A stretch of DNA of 64,000 nt from contig NZ_CP015622.1 in NCBI RefSeq assembly GCF_001643015.1, positions 2,183,358 through 2,247,357 of the forward strand. Direction: 5' to 3'. Of this stretch, positions 1-8,807 are shown piece by piece; the stretch's first letter is position 1; every line of letters begins with the position of its first letter. This DNA comes from Corynebacterium crudilactis. GTDB lineage: Bacteria; Actinomycetota; Actinomycetes; Mycobacteriales; Mycobacteriaceae. Both the position numbers and the translations under genes were made by a program. The notes beneath the pieces are model-generated. The model did no database searches. It was not told the origin of the DNA and was given only the letters and a program-made list of their open reading frames with translations.

Positions 1-713
1 TAGAGATGGTCTCTGATGAGGAACGCAGCTATATGTATTCCCAATTCGCCGCTGAACCGCGTATGCGGGCCAATGTGGGAATCCGCCGACGTCTCTCCCC
101 GTTGCTGGAAGGAGATCGCAACCAGCTAGAGCTACTTCATGGGCTGTTGTTATCGCTGCCTGGTTCACCCGTGCTGTATTACGGAGATGAAATTGGGATG
201 GGCGATAATATCTGGCTTCCCGACCGCGATGGTGTGCGCACTCCCATGCAGTGGTCCAATGATCGCAATGGTGGATTTTCAAAAGCAGATCCAGAGCGTC
301 TCTATTTACCGGCAATTCAAAATGATCAATACGGCTATGCCCAGGTCAATGTGGAAAGCCAACTTAATCGTGAAAACTCGCTGCTGCGTTGGCTGCGCAA
401 CCAGATTGTAATTCGTAAACAGTACAACGCTTTCGGCGCTGGTACGTACCGTGAAATAGATTCCACGAATACCGCCGTGCTCACCTTTTTAAGAGAACAC
501 CGTGGACAAACCATTTTGTGTGTCAATAATATGAGCAAACACCCTCAAGCAGTTTCCCTAGATCTACGAGAATTTGCAGGCCATACCCCTCGGGAAGTAT
601 CCGGTGGGCAGCTGTTCCCCACTATTTCTGAACGTGAGTGGACAGTTACTCTTGCACCTCATGGCTTCTTTTGGTTTGATCTCACCGCCGAAGAAAAGGA
701 TGACCTCGAATGA
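1..713 (+). CDS. treS: Trehalose synthase, C-terminal part (partial)
   Basis: The open frame runs in from the left edge and gives the last ~236 residues of a GH13 trehalose synthase (maltose alpha-D-glucosyltransferase), which interconverts trehalose and maltose in the cytosol. The visible part has the GH13 end of the barrel: the block around LSLPGSPVLYYGDEIGMGD and the RDGVRTPMQWS segment, followed by the C-terminal beta domain ending in HGFFWFDL. The 5' end lies outside the window, so the catalytic nucleophile cannot be checked. The stop codon overlaps the maltokinase start by 4 bp (ATGA), implying a translationally coupled operon that feeds maltose to the kinase. Family call is certain; only the missing 5' end limits it. 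Confidence 0.95.
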   Translation, partial: EMVSDEERSYMYSQFAAEPRMRANVGIRRRLSPLLEGDRNQLELLHGLLLSLPGSPVLYYGDEIGMGDNIWLPDRDGVRTPMQWSNDRNGGFSKADPERLYLPAIQNDQYGYAQVNVESQLNRENSLLRWLRNQIVIRKQYNAFGAGTYREIDSTNTAVLTFLREHRGQTILCVNNMSKHPQAVSLDLREFAGHTPREVSGGQLFPTISEREWTVTLAPHGFFWFDLTAEEKDDLE

Positions 714-1801
714 GCATTGCGCAACACATCATCACTGAGCGTTTCTACGGCGCAAAATCTCACACCATCGACAACGTAGATATTGTCCTTTCCCAACCTT
801 GCGGAAACAACACTCTTGCCATCGTGCGCATCAACAATGCTTATTATCAGCTTCTAGTCGATGATGACGGTAAAGATGTGCTGGGTGATCATGTGTCAGA
901 AGTAGGAGCAAGTTTTGGCACATGGTCCGGTAACAGTGCATTTCCTACAGGTCCCTTCCATGAACTGGGTTCAGAACAATCCAATAGTTCCTTTATTAGC
1001 GCTGATAACCAGGTCATCGTGAAATACTTCCGCAAGTTGGAAGCAGGTCTTAATCCAGATGTGGAATTGCTCTCGAAGATCTCCGACTGCCCTAATATCG
1101 CACCGGTCTTGGGTTTTTCTGAAGCCCAGCTGCATGGGCATGATTACACCTTGGTGATGGCTCAACAGTTTATTCCGGGCGATAATGCCTGGAAGCATGC
1201 GCTGCGCACGACCGCTACCAGCTTCGCTGCAGATGCTGAGAAAATTGGCCAAGCAACTCATAACGTGCATGCCGCGCTGTCCGAAGCTTTTCCCACAGCC
1301 GTAGTACCTGTAGATAATCTTGCGGCGGCACTCATCGCACGCCTAGATCTGCTGATCGCTCAAGCCCCAGAACTGAAACAATTCAAACAGCCTGCGATAG
1401 AGATCTACCAAGCTTTGGAAGGTAACGCCCGCATCCAACGTATCCACGGCGATCTGCACCTAGGCCAGTTACTCAAAACAGCAGAAGATTATGTGCTCAT
1501 TGACTTTGAAGGAGAACCAGCCAGGCCGCTAGCGCAACGCCGCCTCCCTGATTCCCCATTACGTGATCTCGCTGGCATCATTCGCTCCATCGATTACGCA
1601 GCCAACCTTGATGGTTCGCATGATCAATGGGTTACTGAAGCAACCGCATTCTTCCTCGCTGGATACGGTTCCATAGACGATCAAGAACTCCTGAATGCCT
1701 ATATCTTGGACAAAGCGCTCTATGAGGTTGCCTATGAAATAAACAACCGCCCCGACTGGGTAAATATCCCACTCGAAGCGGTTGAAAAGCTTCTTGATTA
1801 A
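710..1801 (+). CDS. mak: Maltokinase (Mak/Pep2 family)
   Basis: A 363-aa aminoglycoside-phosphotransferase-fold kinase that would phosphorylate maltose to maltose 1-phosphate with ATP. The kinase signatures are visible: HGDLHLGQ at about residues 246-253 (catalytic loop) and LIDFEGEP at about 263-270 (Mg-binding Asp). It is shorter than the roughly 450-aa mycobacterial Pep2/Mak enzymes, mostly in the N-terminal cap. The start overlaps the treS stop by 4 bp, and treS-mak pairing is the classical route from trehalose to maltose 1-phosphate for GlgE glucan synthesis. Whether GlgE is present cannot be seen here. The gene ends 3 bp from the convergent idi stop. Confidence 0.9.
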   Translation: MSIAQHIITERFYGAKSHTIDNVDIVLSQPCGNNTLAIVRINNAYYQLLVDDDGKDVLGDHVSEVGASFGTWSGNSAFPTGPFHELGSEQSNSSFISADNQVIVKYFRKLEAGLNPDVELLSKISDCPNIAPVLGFSEAQLHGHDYTLVMAQQFIPGDNAWKHALRTTATSFAADAEKIGQATHNVHAALSEAFPTAVVPVDNLAAALIARLDLLIAQAPELKQFKQPAIEIYQALEGNARIQRIHGDLHLGQLLKTAEDYVLIDFEGEPARPLAQRRLPDSPLRDLAGIIRSIDYAANLDGSHDQWVTEATAFFLAGYGSIDDQELLNAYILDKALYEVAYEINNRPDWVNIPLEAVEKLLD

Positions 1802-1804
1802 CTC

Positions 1805-2374
1805 TTATTCTGCGTCAAACGCTTCCAAGATAGCTTGGCGCAGCTCCGGAGTACTGAGCTGATCTACCATCCATGGGGAAAACGCGAACGGGGTGGCATC
1901 AACAGCATCGAAAAGCTTCTGCGCCTCAATCCACTCGAATTCCTCCACCTCATCATCCAATGGTTCTACGAATTCGCCCACTGCCAAACGCACCAGGTGG
2001 ACTGGGCACAACTCCCACTCCACGATGCCAGAAGCATCCTCAGCGCGGTACTGGTAATCAGGCAGAATCTCCTCAATATCTAAGAAAGAATCCACCTCCA
2101 GGCCCAGCTCAGACACACCACGGCGACGAATCGCATCCGCATTCGTCTCATCCGGGCCAGGATGTCCACACATTGAGTTTGTCCACACACCTGGCCACGT
2201 CTTCTTCGACAACGCACGACGCGTCACCAAAAGCTCCCCACGTGGATTCAAAATGTAGGTAGAAAACGCAAAATGCAATGGTGTATCCGTCGTGTGCACC
2301 GTAGCTTTCGGCGCGGTTCCAATAGCGTTACCCTCGGAATCAGCTAGTACAACCAGTTCAACCTCAGTAGTCAT
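1805..2374 (-). CDS. idi: Isopentenyl-diphosphate delta-isomerase (type I)
   Basis: A 189-aa Nudix-fold isomerase converting IPP to DMAPP, the starter of isoprenoid (carotenoid, menaquinone, decaprenyl phosphate) synthesis. Diagnostic stretches are TWPGVWTNSMCGHPGPDET, carrying the catalytic Cys of type I Idi, and the Nudix-like GVSELGLEVD. I took the ATG at 2374 (MTTEVELVVL), which gives 189 aa, the length I recall for C. glutamicum; an in-frame ATG 18 bp upstream would give 195 aa. It is convergent with the maltokinase, and the upstream WXG-like gene runs the same way 27 bp before it, so it could be read from that promoter as well as its own. Confidence 0.93.
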   Translation of the reverse strand: MTTEVELVVLADSEGNAIGTAPKATVHTTDTPLHFAFSTYILNPRGELLVTRRALSKKTWPGVWTNSMCGHPGPDETNADAIRRRGVSELGLEVDSFLDIEEILPDYQYRAEDASGIVEWELCPVHLVRLAVGEFVEPLDDEVEEFEWIEAQKLFDAVDATPFAFSPWMVDQLSTPELRQAILEAFDAE

Positions 2375-2401
2375 GCCACCAAGTTTAGCCACAGCACAGT
2401 G

Positions 2402-4075
2402 TTAACCTCGCACCCAGTCACCAATCACACCTGGTACAACCGGCCCACGATCACCCAATAGCGCCGCAATATTGCGATCTTCTTCAACAGCAGAAGTCAC
2501 CGATTTCACCTTCCCAGTATTCTTCTGCCCAGCGCCGACGCCTCCCGCGCCACCCATGGGCATCATCGGCATCATGCCTCGACCAATATTGCTTGTCGAC
2601 GCTTTCCCACCCCCTGGAACAGCCGCCCCTGCCATGCCAGCCCCCAACTGAGAACTAGCTCCCACCGACGGCCCCGTGGTGTGTCGCCCCTGTTTATTCT
2701 GTGATCCGGCACCACCCACACTGCTCATACCACCGGCACCACCCATCATCATCGGGCTGGCCCCACCACCACTCATGGCAGAAGCACCATGAGTACGCGC
2801 CCCCATCAAAGAATCCGATTTAATCCCCGAACCAGCAGGACTCATCCGACCACTATTCGTAGAATTCCCCAGCCCTGGAGCCGGACCACCAATCATGCCG
2901 GAGTGTGAACCTACACCTGATCCCATGTTGGATCCCACACCACCAGAAATTGATTGCGACATCGGCAATGATCCACCACTACCACCAACTAAATTCTGAC
3001 CAGCCGAAGCCGCAGCAGTAAACATCTTCTCAATATCGATCCCCTCAACCTGCTCAGACACAGCACCAAAACTCCCCGCCCCAGTAACCTGCGATATAGC
3101 TTCTTTCACTACACCACCCAACTTAGATGCACCCGCCGGTGTCAACCCCGACGAACTCCACGCAGCTCCCCCACCAGCAATCTCTTCCATACCAAGAGCA
3201 ATCTGACCCGAATCACCATTCGATCCACGCATCTGCATCAAATTGCTCACCGGCGGAATACCTGTCAACACATCCGCCTGAAACGTAGCCTGAAACGACG
3301 CCAAAAACGCCCGCTCCGCAGCAATCCGTTTAAAAGGATCCAAAATAGCCTTAATAGACGCCGCCGCCATAAACACCTGCATCCGGTGCCCCATATAAAT
3401 CCGATTCAACGTCCCCACCGACACACCCATCATCCGCGCATTCGCAGCAAACGTCGCCCCCGCAGCCGACACCTCATTAATCCGAGCAGCAGCCTGCTCA
3501 AAAGTCTCCCCAGAATTCTCCGCCAATACTTCACCTGCAATCGACGCCAACGAAGCAGACACATTGCCAATAGCCGACGCCATCGAGCTCCAAGAACCCT
3601 GCGCCTCCAAAACCGCCCCCGAGTTGGTTCCGGAAAATTGACTACACAACGCATCCAACGACATCGAAGGAAGAACCACCGGCGGATTAAACACGAAAGA
3701 CTCAAACCTCGGTGCCGGCCGCGCCGGGAACATTACCGACTCTTCTACAACCTTGCCACCGATATCCGCAATATCCATCCCCCTTGCGAATAACTCATCT
3801 TGGCCGGTTAAAGCCTCACCAGATGCTTTTAACCCTGCCGATAACCACTCAATCTGCTCTGCGTATGAATTCAGAACAGAGTTCGCTGCACCAATACCTC
3901 CGTTAATTACTCGGCTATGTCCAGATCCCAATTGGTCAAGGCCGGATACTGTGGAAAATGCAGCTAAAGCTGCTGATTTCAGTCCTGATTGCGATGCGGT
4001 TATCGCTTGATGCTGAGCCTCTCTTAATTGAGACACCGCGCCGCTGATTGATGAGGGATCAATTTTCAATGTCAT
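2402..4075 (-). CDS. Large WXG/PPE-like helical protein with Gly/Met-rich tail
   Basis: 557 aa, not matched to a named family. Residues ~1-320 are Ala/Ser-rich and predicted helical, with small spaced residues as in WXG100, EspA or PPE proteins; a GSWSSMAS turn at about 160-167 resembles a WXG loop between helices. There is no signal peptide. From ~360 to the end it becomes low-complexity, rich in Gly, Met, Ser and Pro (repeated MMMGG and GGAG elements), then ends in a short non-repetitive tail, EDRNIAALLGDRGPVVPG. The ATG overlaps the stop of the DUF3558-type lipoprotein by 4 bp. Export by an ESX/type VII-like route is only an inference from architecture. It could instead be a cytosolic structural protein. 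Function unknown. Confidence 0.6.
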   Translation of the reverse strand: MTLKIDPSSISGAVSQLREAQHQAITASQSGLKSAALAAFSTVSGLDQLGSGHSRVINGGIGAANSVLNSYAEQIEWLSAGLKASGEALTGQDELFARGMDIADIGGKVVEESVMFPARPAPRFESFVFNPPVVLPSMSLDALCSQFSGTNSGAVLEAQGSWSSMASAIGNVSASLASIAGEVLAENSGETFEQAAARINEVSAAGATFAANARMMGVSVGTLNRIYMGHRMQVFMAAASIKAILDPFKRIAAERAFLASFQATFQADVLTGIPPVSNLMQMRGSNGDSGQIALGMEEIAGGGAAWSSSGLTPAGASKLGGVVKEAISQVTGAGSFGAVSEQVEGIDIEKMFTAAASAGQNLVGGSGGSLPMSQSISGGVGSNMGSGVGSHSGMIGGPAPGLGNSTNSGRMSPAGSGIKSDSLMGARTHGASAMSGGGASPMMMGGAGGMSSVGGAGSQNKQGRHTTGPSVGASSQLGAGMAGAAVPGGGKASTSNIGRGMMPMMPMGGAGGVGAGQKNTGKVKSVTSAVEEDRNIAALLGDRGPVVPGVIGDWVRG

Positions 4076-4641
4076 GGAATTCCCCTTAGTTGCTTAATAA
4101 GATCTTCTAGAATTACTACGGCATCAGAGCACAAAATTTCCGGCTCCCATCCTTCGCCCAATTCGAGGTAGTCAACAGTAAAACGGCCCCACGGATAATC
4201 CACCGCAGCCTCGCATTGACGACCAGTTTCAGTAATTTGATGCACATAAAGATCTGGATTTTCCTCGGATCCCCAATCCAAAGTTTCAAGATCTAAATTT
4301 ACAAAATGTTGACGGTCTACTTGATCAGTTGAGACAAGCCACGTCCCCGAAAAATCCTCTCGATCAGATTTTCCAAAACTACAGCCCAAACCTGTAGAGC
4401 CTAAATATGAATCTTCAACTATCAGGTCTCCAAGACCGGCTTGGTGAAACTGTTCTTGGGTAAGTACCTCACACGGATGAAATTGGCTGGCCAAAATGTC
4501 ATTGCTCGGCTCGTTAAGAGAAGCCACCTCTGATGATGAGGACTCTGCAGTAACAGTGACTGTTGTAGGAGTAGATGATTCACTCGTACAACCGCTGATG
4601 GTCAATGCACAGCCGCATAAGAGCAGCCAGGTTCGTCGCAT
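4072..4641 (-). CDS. DUF3558-like lipoprotein
   Basis: 189 aa starting at the ATG at 4641 (MRRTWLLLCGC), which begins a textbook lipoprotein signal with lipobox ISGC; the longer reading frame upstream would bury this signal. After a Ser/Thr-rich linker comes a globular domain with FHPCEVLTQEQFHQAGLGD, the typical opening of actinobacterial DUF3558 lipoproteins, and further Cys residues near GLGCSFG, RQCEAA and EILCSD that may form disulfides. It would be anchored on the outer face of the plasma membrane. It is coupled (4-bp overlap) to the WXG-like gene, suggesting a joint envelope role, but no biochemical function is known for the family. Confidence 0.75.
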   Translation of the reverse strand: MRRTWLLLCGCALTISGCTSESSTPTTVTVTAESSSSEVASLNEPSNDILASQFHPCEVLTQEQFHQAGLGDLIVEDSYLGSTGLGCSFGKSDREDFSGTWLVSTDQVDRQHFVNLDLETLDWGSEENPDLYVHQITETGRQCEAAVDYPWGRFTVDYLELGEGWEPEILCSDAVVILEDLIKQLRGIP

Positions 4642-4752
4642 GAAAATACCCCGAATCTTCGTAGTCGTGGCGAGCACCTTGGAAAGGCACTCATAAGCGT
4701 TAGACTGCAAAAGTTCGGGGTAGGTTCCCTAAAATTCAAAATATGTTTGAAT

Positions 4753-5277
4753 CTATGCCAAATTATTCAAATTTCCTGAATAGATAACATTGCCGATGTG
4801 GAATTCTGCAGACCACAACGAGCCATTAGAGGTGTTGAATGCGTACTGCAGGTTGGTTGTCGCACCGGCTCCCAGTGGAAGATCGAGTGGAATATTGTCA
4901 TCACCAGATAAAGGTTCGATGCTGGTTTGGGAACCGTTGTAATCATCGATTTTCAAAGTTGGGGCTTTGAAAGCATCGGTAGGAAGTGGTGCATCGTTCA
5001 GGTTTTTCACGGCGATGTGAATAATGGATCCGCCGTTGCTGCCATATCCGGTGCCACGGAAGATGAATTCGACATTCAAACCCGGATCTTTAATCTTGCT
5101 ATCACCACTTGGAACCGTGATGGGATCAACTTCTTCCGCCTGAAATACTGGAGTGGCAGAGGTAGTTACCTCAATAGTTTCATCCGGCGATACAGTAGTT
5201 TGGCTATCAGCACTTTCGCCCGAACAGCCTGCTAGAAGTGCGACTGCCAACAGTGCGGGAATGGTCCTCAACTTCAC
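4753..5277 (-). CDS. Putative lipoprotein, DUF4352-like fold
   Basis: 174 aa with a signal peptide (MKLRTIPALLAVALLAGC) and lipobox LAGC, then a Thr/Ser/Glu-rich linker to about residue 55 and a beta-rich domain. The pattern of that domain (VEFIFRGTGYGSNGGSIIHIAVKNLNDAPL) resembles Ig-like DUF4352 lipoproteins that often sit beside membrane or secreted partners. It precedes the DUF3558-like lipoprotein on the same strand by about 110 bp, so the two lipoproteins and the WXG-like protein may form one transcription unit. It is divergent from aecD, leaving a 54-bp promoter space. The product is extracellular and membrane-anchored; its role is unknown. Confidence 0.7.
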   Translation of the reverse strand: MKLRTIPALLAVALLAGCSGESADSQTTVSPDETIEVTTSATPVFQAEEVDPITVPSGDSKIKDPGLNVEFIFRGTGYGSNGGSIIHIAVKNLNDAPLPTDAFKAPTLKIDDYNGSQTSIEPLSGDDNIPLDLPLGAGATTNLQYAFNTSNGSLWSAEFHIGNVIYSGNLNNLA

Positions 5278-5331
5278 TTCGGGCTCCTTCTTAGTAATAG
5301 GTTCTTAGAAAAGTTTACTAGCCTAGAGCGT

Positions 5332-6438
5332 ATGCGATTTCCTGAACTCAAAGAACTAAAGAATCGCCGGACTCTGAAATGGACCCGGTTTCCAGAAGAT
5401 GTGCTTCCTTTATGGGTAGCTGAAAGCGATTTCGGTACATGCCCACCGTTGAAAGAAGCCCTGGCAGATGCTGTAGAGCGTGAGGTATTTGGGTATCCAC
5501 CAGATGCAACTGGGCTCAATGAAGCGCTGTCAGGTTTTTATGAACGCCGTTATGGTTTTGCGCCAAAACCAGAAAATATTTTCGCGATTCCAGATGTGGT
5601 TCGTGGTTTAAAGCTCGCAATTGAGCATTTCACCAAGCCAGGTTCTCCCATTATTGTTCCGTTACCTGCGTACCCGCCTTTTATTGAGTTGCCAAAGGTA
5701 ACTGGCCGTCAAGCAATCTACATCGATGCGCATCAGTACGATCTGAAAGAGATTGAAAAGGCCTTTGCAGCTGGTGCTGGATCACTGTTGTTCTGTAATC
5801 CGCATAACCCACTAGGCACTGTTTTCTCCGAAGAGTACCTTCGAGAGCTCACTGATATAGCAGCGAAGTACGATGCCCGCATTATCGTTGATGAGATCCA
5901 TGCGCCACTGGTTTATGAAGGCACACATGTTGTTGCGGCTGGTGTTTCCGAAAATGCGGCCAAGACCTGCATCACTATTACTGCAACATCTAAAGCATGG
6001 AACACTGCTGGGTTGAAGTGCGCTCAGATTTTCTTTAGCAATGAAGAAGATGTGCAGGCATGGAAGAACTTGTCGGATATTACTCGTGATGGTGTGTCCA
6101 TCCTGGGGCTTATCGCGGCAGAGACTGTGTACAACGAGGGCGAAGAATTCCTGGATGAATCTCTTGACATCCTTAAAGATAACCGCAACTTTGCAGCAGC
6201 TGAGTTAGAAAAGCTTGGCGTTAAGGTTTATGCACCTGATTCCACCTATTTGATGTGGCTGGACTTTGCTGACACGAAAATTGCGGAGGCTCCTTCTAAG
6301 ATTCTGAGGGAGGAGGGTAAAGTCATGCTGAATGACGGTGCGGCTTTTGGTGGTTTCAAAACCTGTGCGCGTCTTAATTTTGCTTGTTCAAGAGAAACCC
6401 TTGAGGAGGGGCTGCGCCGAATCGCCAGCGTTCTATAA
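5332..6438 (+). CDS. aecD: Cystathionine beta-lyase (MalY/PatB-type C-S lyase)
   Basis: 368-aa fold-type I PLP enzyme cleaving cystathionine to homocysteine, pyruvate and ammonia in methionine synthesis; AecD of C. glutamicum also degrades S-aminoethylcysteine. Visible are LPAYPPF (111-117), the cofactor-binding NPHNPLG (156-162), VDEIH with the PLP-N1 Asp at 187, and the Schiff-base lysine in TATSKAWN (K221). The frame starts with ATG at 5332 in a short, weak-SD leader. brnQ follows after only 3 bp, matching the known aecD-brnQ operon of C. glutamicum. Identification is strong from motifs plus neighbourhood. Confidence 0.93.
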   Translation: MRFPELKELKNRRTLKWTRFPEDVLPLWVAESDFGTCPPLKEALADAVEREVFGYPPDATGLNEALSGFYERRYGFAPKPENIFAIPDVVRGLKLAIEHFTKPGSPIIVPLPAYPPFIELPKVTGRQAIYIDAHQYDLKEIEKAFAAGAGSLLFCNPHNPLGTVFSEEYLRELTDIAAKYDARIIVDEIHAPLVYEGTHVVAAGVSENAAKTCITITATSKAWNTAGLKCAQIFFSNEEDVQAWKNLSDITRDGVSILGLIAAETVYNEGEEFLDESLDILKDNRNFAAAELEKLGVKVYAPDSTYLMWLDFADTKIAEAPSKILREEGKVMLNDGAAFGGFKTCARLNFACSRETLEEGLRRIASVL

Positions 6439-6441
6439 ATT

Positions 6442-7719
6442 ATGAAAAAAGCTGTCCTGATTACTTCTTTGATGCTGTTTTCCATGTTCTTTGGAGCTGG
6501 AAACCTCATCTTCCCGCCAATGCTTGGTTTTTCGGCAGGAACTAACTACCTACCAGCTATCTTAGGATTCTTAGCCACGGGAGTTCTGCTCCCAGTTCTG
6601 GCCCTAATTGCGGTGGTGGTGTCGGGAGAAAGTGTCAGAGACATGGCCTCTCGAGGCGGCAAGGTCTTTGGTCTGCTGTTTCCTATTGCTGCTTATCTGT
6701 CCATCGGCGCGTTTTACGCGCTGCCGAGGACTGGAGCGGTGAGCTATTCGACGGCGGTAGGCGTCGATAATGCGCTTTATTCAGGCATTTTTAACCTGAT
6801 TTTCTTCGGTGTTGCGCTTGGCTTGTCATGGAATCCGAATGGCATTGCTGACAAATTGGGCAAATGGCTCACGCCTATTCTGCTTGCATTGATTGTTGTG
6901 CTGGTTGTTTTGTCGCTGATCAAGCTCGATGGCACGCCAGGTGAACCTACAAGTGCATACGCTGTTCAGCCAGCTGGCGCTGGTTTGCTTGAGGGCTACA
7001 TGACCATGGATGCGATTGCTGCGTTGGCGTTCGGCATCGTTGTTATTGCCGCATTCAAATATCAAAAGGTAGAAAAGGTTCGTACAGCTACAGTCGCAGC
7101 CGCATTGATTGCTGGTATTTTGTTGGCTGCAGTTTATTTGGGGCTTGGTTCCATTGGCCAGATTGTCACCGGTGAGTTCGGTGACGGCACGGCAATTTTG
7201 AATCATGCGGCGGCCTCCACGATGGGCGAAATTGGACGTATTATTTTCGTGGCAATTTTGATCCTTGCGTGTATGACCACTGCAGTTGGCCTGATCGGTG
7301 CTACTTCAGAATTCTTTAATTCTCTGCTTCCGGGCATCAGCTATCACGTCTGGGCCGTAGTATTTTCCTTGATTTCCTTCGGTGTTGCCACGATGGGACT
7401 CGATACTGTTCTGTCTATCGCAGCTCCAGTGATTAACTTCATTTACCCATCCGCAATTACTTTGGTGTTCCTGACACTGATTGAGCCGCTGCTCTTCCGC
7501 TTCAAGTGGACCTATTTGCTGGGTATTTGGACCGCTGTTGCGTGGGCTCTGCTGCTGGCTGTCCCAGCGCTGGTTCCTTATGTTGAGTGGGCTCCGCTGC
7601 ACGAGATGTCTTTGGGCTGGGCGGTGCCTGTTCTTATCGCTTCTGCCATTGGTTTGGTTATTGATGGGAACAAGAAACGCTCCCGGACTGTTGCACAGAA
7701 GGAATCCATTTCCGTCTAA
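6442..7719 (+). CDS. brnQ: Branched-chain amino acid:cation symporter BrnQ
   Basis: 425-aa integral membrane carrier of the LIVCS family, taking up leucine, isoleucine and valine with sodium. The N-terminus shows the family hallmark SMFFGAGNLIFPPMLG (around 14-29), and about twelve hydrophobic helices can be followed to a short basic tail (NKKRSRTVAQKE). It begins 3 bp after aecD, so it is cotranscribed with the lyase. This pairing is established in C. glutamicum. The next gene starts 24 bp later with its own strong GAGGAG ribosome-binding site and may belong to the same transcript. Confidence 0.93.
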   Translation: MKKAVLITSLMLFSMFFGAGNLIFPPMLGFSAGTNYLPAILGFLATGVLLPVLALIAVVVSGESVRDMASRGGKVFGLLFPIAAYLSIGAFYALPRTGAVSYSTAVGVDNALYSGIFNLIFFGVALGLSWNPNGIADKLGKWLTPILLALIVVLVVLSLIKLDGTPGEPTSAYAVQPAGAGLLEGYMTMDAIAALAFGIVVIAAFKYQKVEKVRTATVAAALIAGILLAAVYLGLGSIGQIVTGEFGDGTAILNHAAASTMGEIGRIIFVAILILACMTTAVGLIGATSEFFNSLLPGISYHVWAVVFSLISFGVATMGLDTVLSIAAPVINFIYPSAITLVFLTLIEPLLFRFKWTYLLGIWTAVAWALLLAVPALVPYVEWAPLHEMSLGWAVPVLIASAIGLVIDGNKKRSRTVAQKESISV

Positions 7720-7743
7720 TCGCTAACCGCGAGGAGTGCTTGC

Positions 7744-8724
7744 ATGTCTGTTCCACTTTCACTGATTGATTTTGCCACCATTTTCGAAGGTGAAAGGCCC
7801 GGTGACAGCTTCAAGCGCTCAGTTGCCTTGGCTCAAAAAGCTGAGAGTTTAGGTTTCAAACGCATTTGGTACGCAGAGCACCACAATATGGAGAGTATTT
7901 CTTCGGCTGCTCCTGCAGTGCTTATTTCTCATATCGGTGCACATACCACCACGATTCGTCTTGGTGCCGGTGGTGTGATGCTTCCAAACCACTCCCCTTA
8001 TGTCATCGCGGAGCAGTTCGGCACGTTGGCTGAGCTTTACCCAGACCGCATTGATCTTGGTCTGGGTCGTGCTCCAGGCACTGATATGAACACACTGCGT
8101 GCCTTGCGTCGCGATCCACAATCTGCCGAGAATTTCCCATCCGATGTTGTCGAGCTGAATTCTTATCTCACCGGTAGGTCTCGTCTTCCAGGTGTCAACG
8201 CAATTCCAGGCAAGGACACCAACGTTCCGCTGTATATTCTTGGCTCTTCCCTCTTTGGTGCACAATTAGCTGCACAATTGGGTCTGCCATATTCCTTCGC
8301 CTCACACTTTGCACCAACTCATCTGGAACATGCGGTGCAAACTTACCGTGATAATTACCAGCCTTCTGAGCTGCATCCTGAGCCTTATGTGATCGCTGCA
8401 GTCAATGTCACCGCAGCAGATTCCACCGAGCAGGCGCAAAGCGATTTCTACGAAGTTGCCCGTGCCCGCGTGAAGAACATGGCGTTGCGTGGCCGTCAGG
8501 TAACCGATGAACAGCTCGATGAACTTATGGATTCACCGGCAGCACGCCAAATTGTAGAAATGTTGCACTACACAGCAGTCGGCACCGGTGCGGAAGTCAA
8601 GGACTACCTTGAGGGCTTTGTAAAGACTGCACAAGCAGATGAACTGATGATCTCCTTGCAGTCCCCTAACACTGAAGCAACCTCACGCAGCATGGAAATC
8701 TTGGCTCAGTCCTGGCTTTCCTAG
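7744..8724 (+). CDS. Luciferase-like flavin monooxygenase (LLM family)
   Basis: 326 aa, TIM-barrel bacterial-luciferase-like protein. The motif [18 protein letters not shown] near residues 40-57, the [19 protein letters not shown] stretch and [12 protein letters not shown] mark the MsnO8/LLM group of FMNH2- or F420-dependent oxidoreductases; the last motif is typical of the 'alkanal monooxygenase' annotation. The physiological substrate is unknown. Translation starts at ATG 7744 behind a GAGGAG Shine-Dalgarno (7730-7735). It closes the aecD-brnQ unit and is followed by a 23-bp-stem terminator that it shares with the convergent phosphonate operon. Confidence 0.85.
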   Translation: MSVPLSLIDFATIFEGERPGDSFKRSVALAQKAESLGFKRIWYAEHHNMESISSAAPAVLISHIGAHTTTIRLGAGGVMLPNHSPYVIAEQFGTLAELYPDRIDLGLGRAPGTDMNTLRALRRDPQSAENFPSDVVELNSYLTGRSRLPGVNAIPGKDTNVPLYILGSSLFGAQLAAQLGLPYSFASHFAPTHLEHAVQTYRDNYQPSELHPEPYVIAAVNVTAADSTEQAQSDFYEVARARVKNMALRGRQVTDEQLDELMDSPAARQIVEMLHYTAVGTGAEVKDYLEGFVKTAQADELMISLQSPNTEATSRSMEILAQSWLS

Positions 8725-8754
8725 CCTTTTGAAGGGTTATCGCGTTTATATATA

Positions 8755-8807
8755 TAAAATCCCCTTATCTCCCTTGTCGGATAAACAAGGGAGATAAGGG
8801 GATTTTA
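8755..8807. terminator. Bidirectional terminator, 23-bp perfect stem
   Basis: Arms 8755-8777 and 8785-8807 are exactly complementary with a 7-nt loop. The A/T ends of the stem give a T-run on either strand. It lies between the convergent luciferase-like gene (ends 8724) and the alcohol dehydrogenase gene, whose stop codon directly abuts the stem at 8808. It marks the left boundary of the phosphonate locus. Confidence 0.9.

Noticed and set aside
3386..4010. Several plus-strand frames rich in Arg and His
   Set aside because: They are antisense to the low-complexity-encoding 557-aa gene and show the typical R/H-rich shadow composition.
8755..8807. Long hairpin as a mobile-element end or attachment site
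   Set aside because: No transposase, integrase or matching copy at the other end of the phosphonate island; the position between convergent stops and T-runs fit a terminator.
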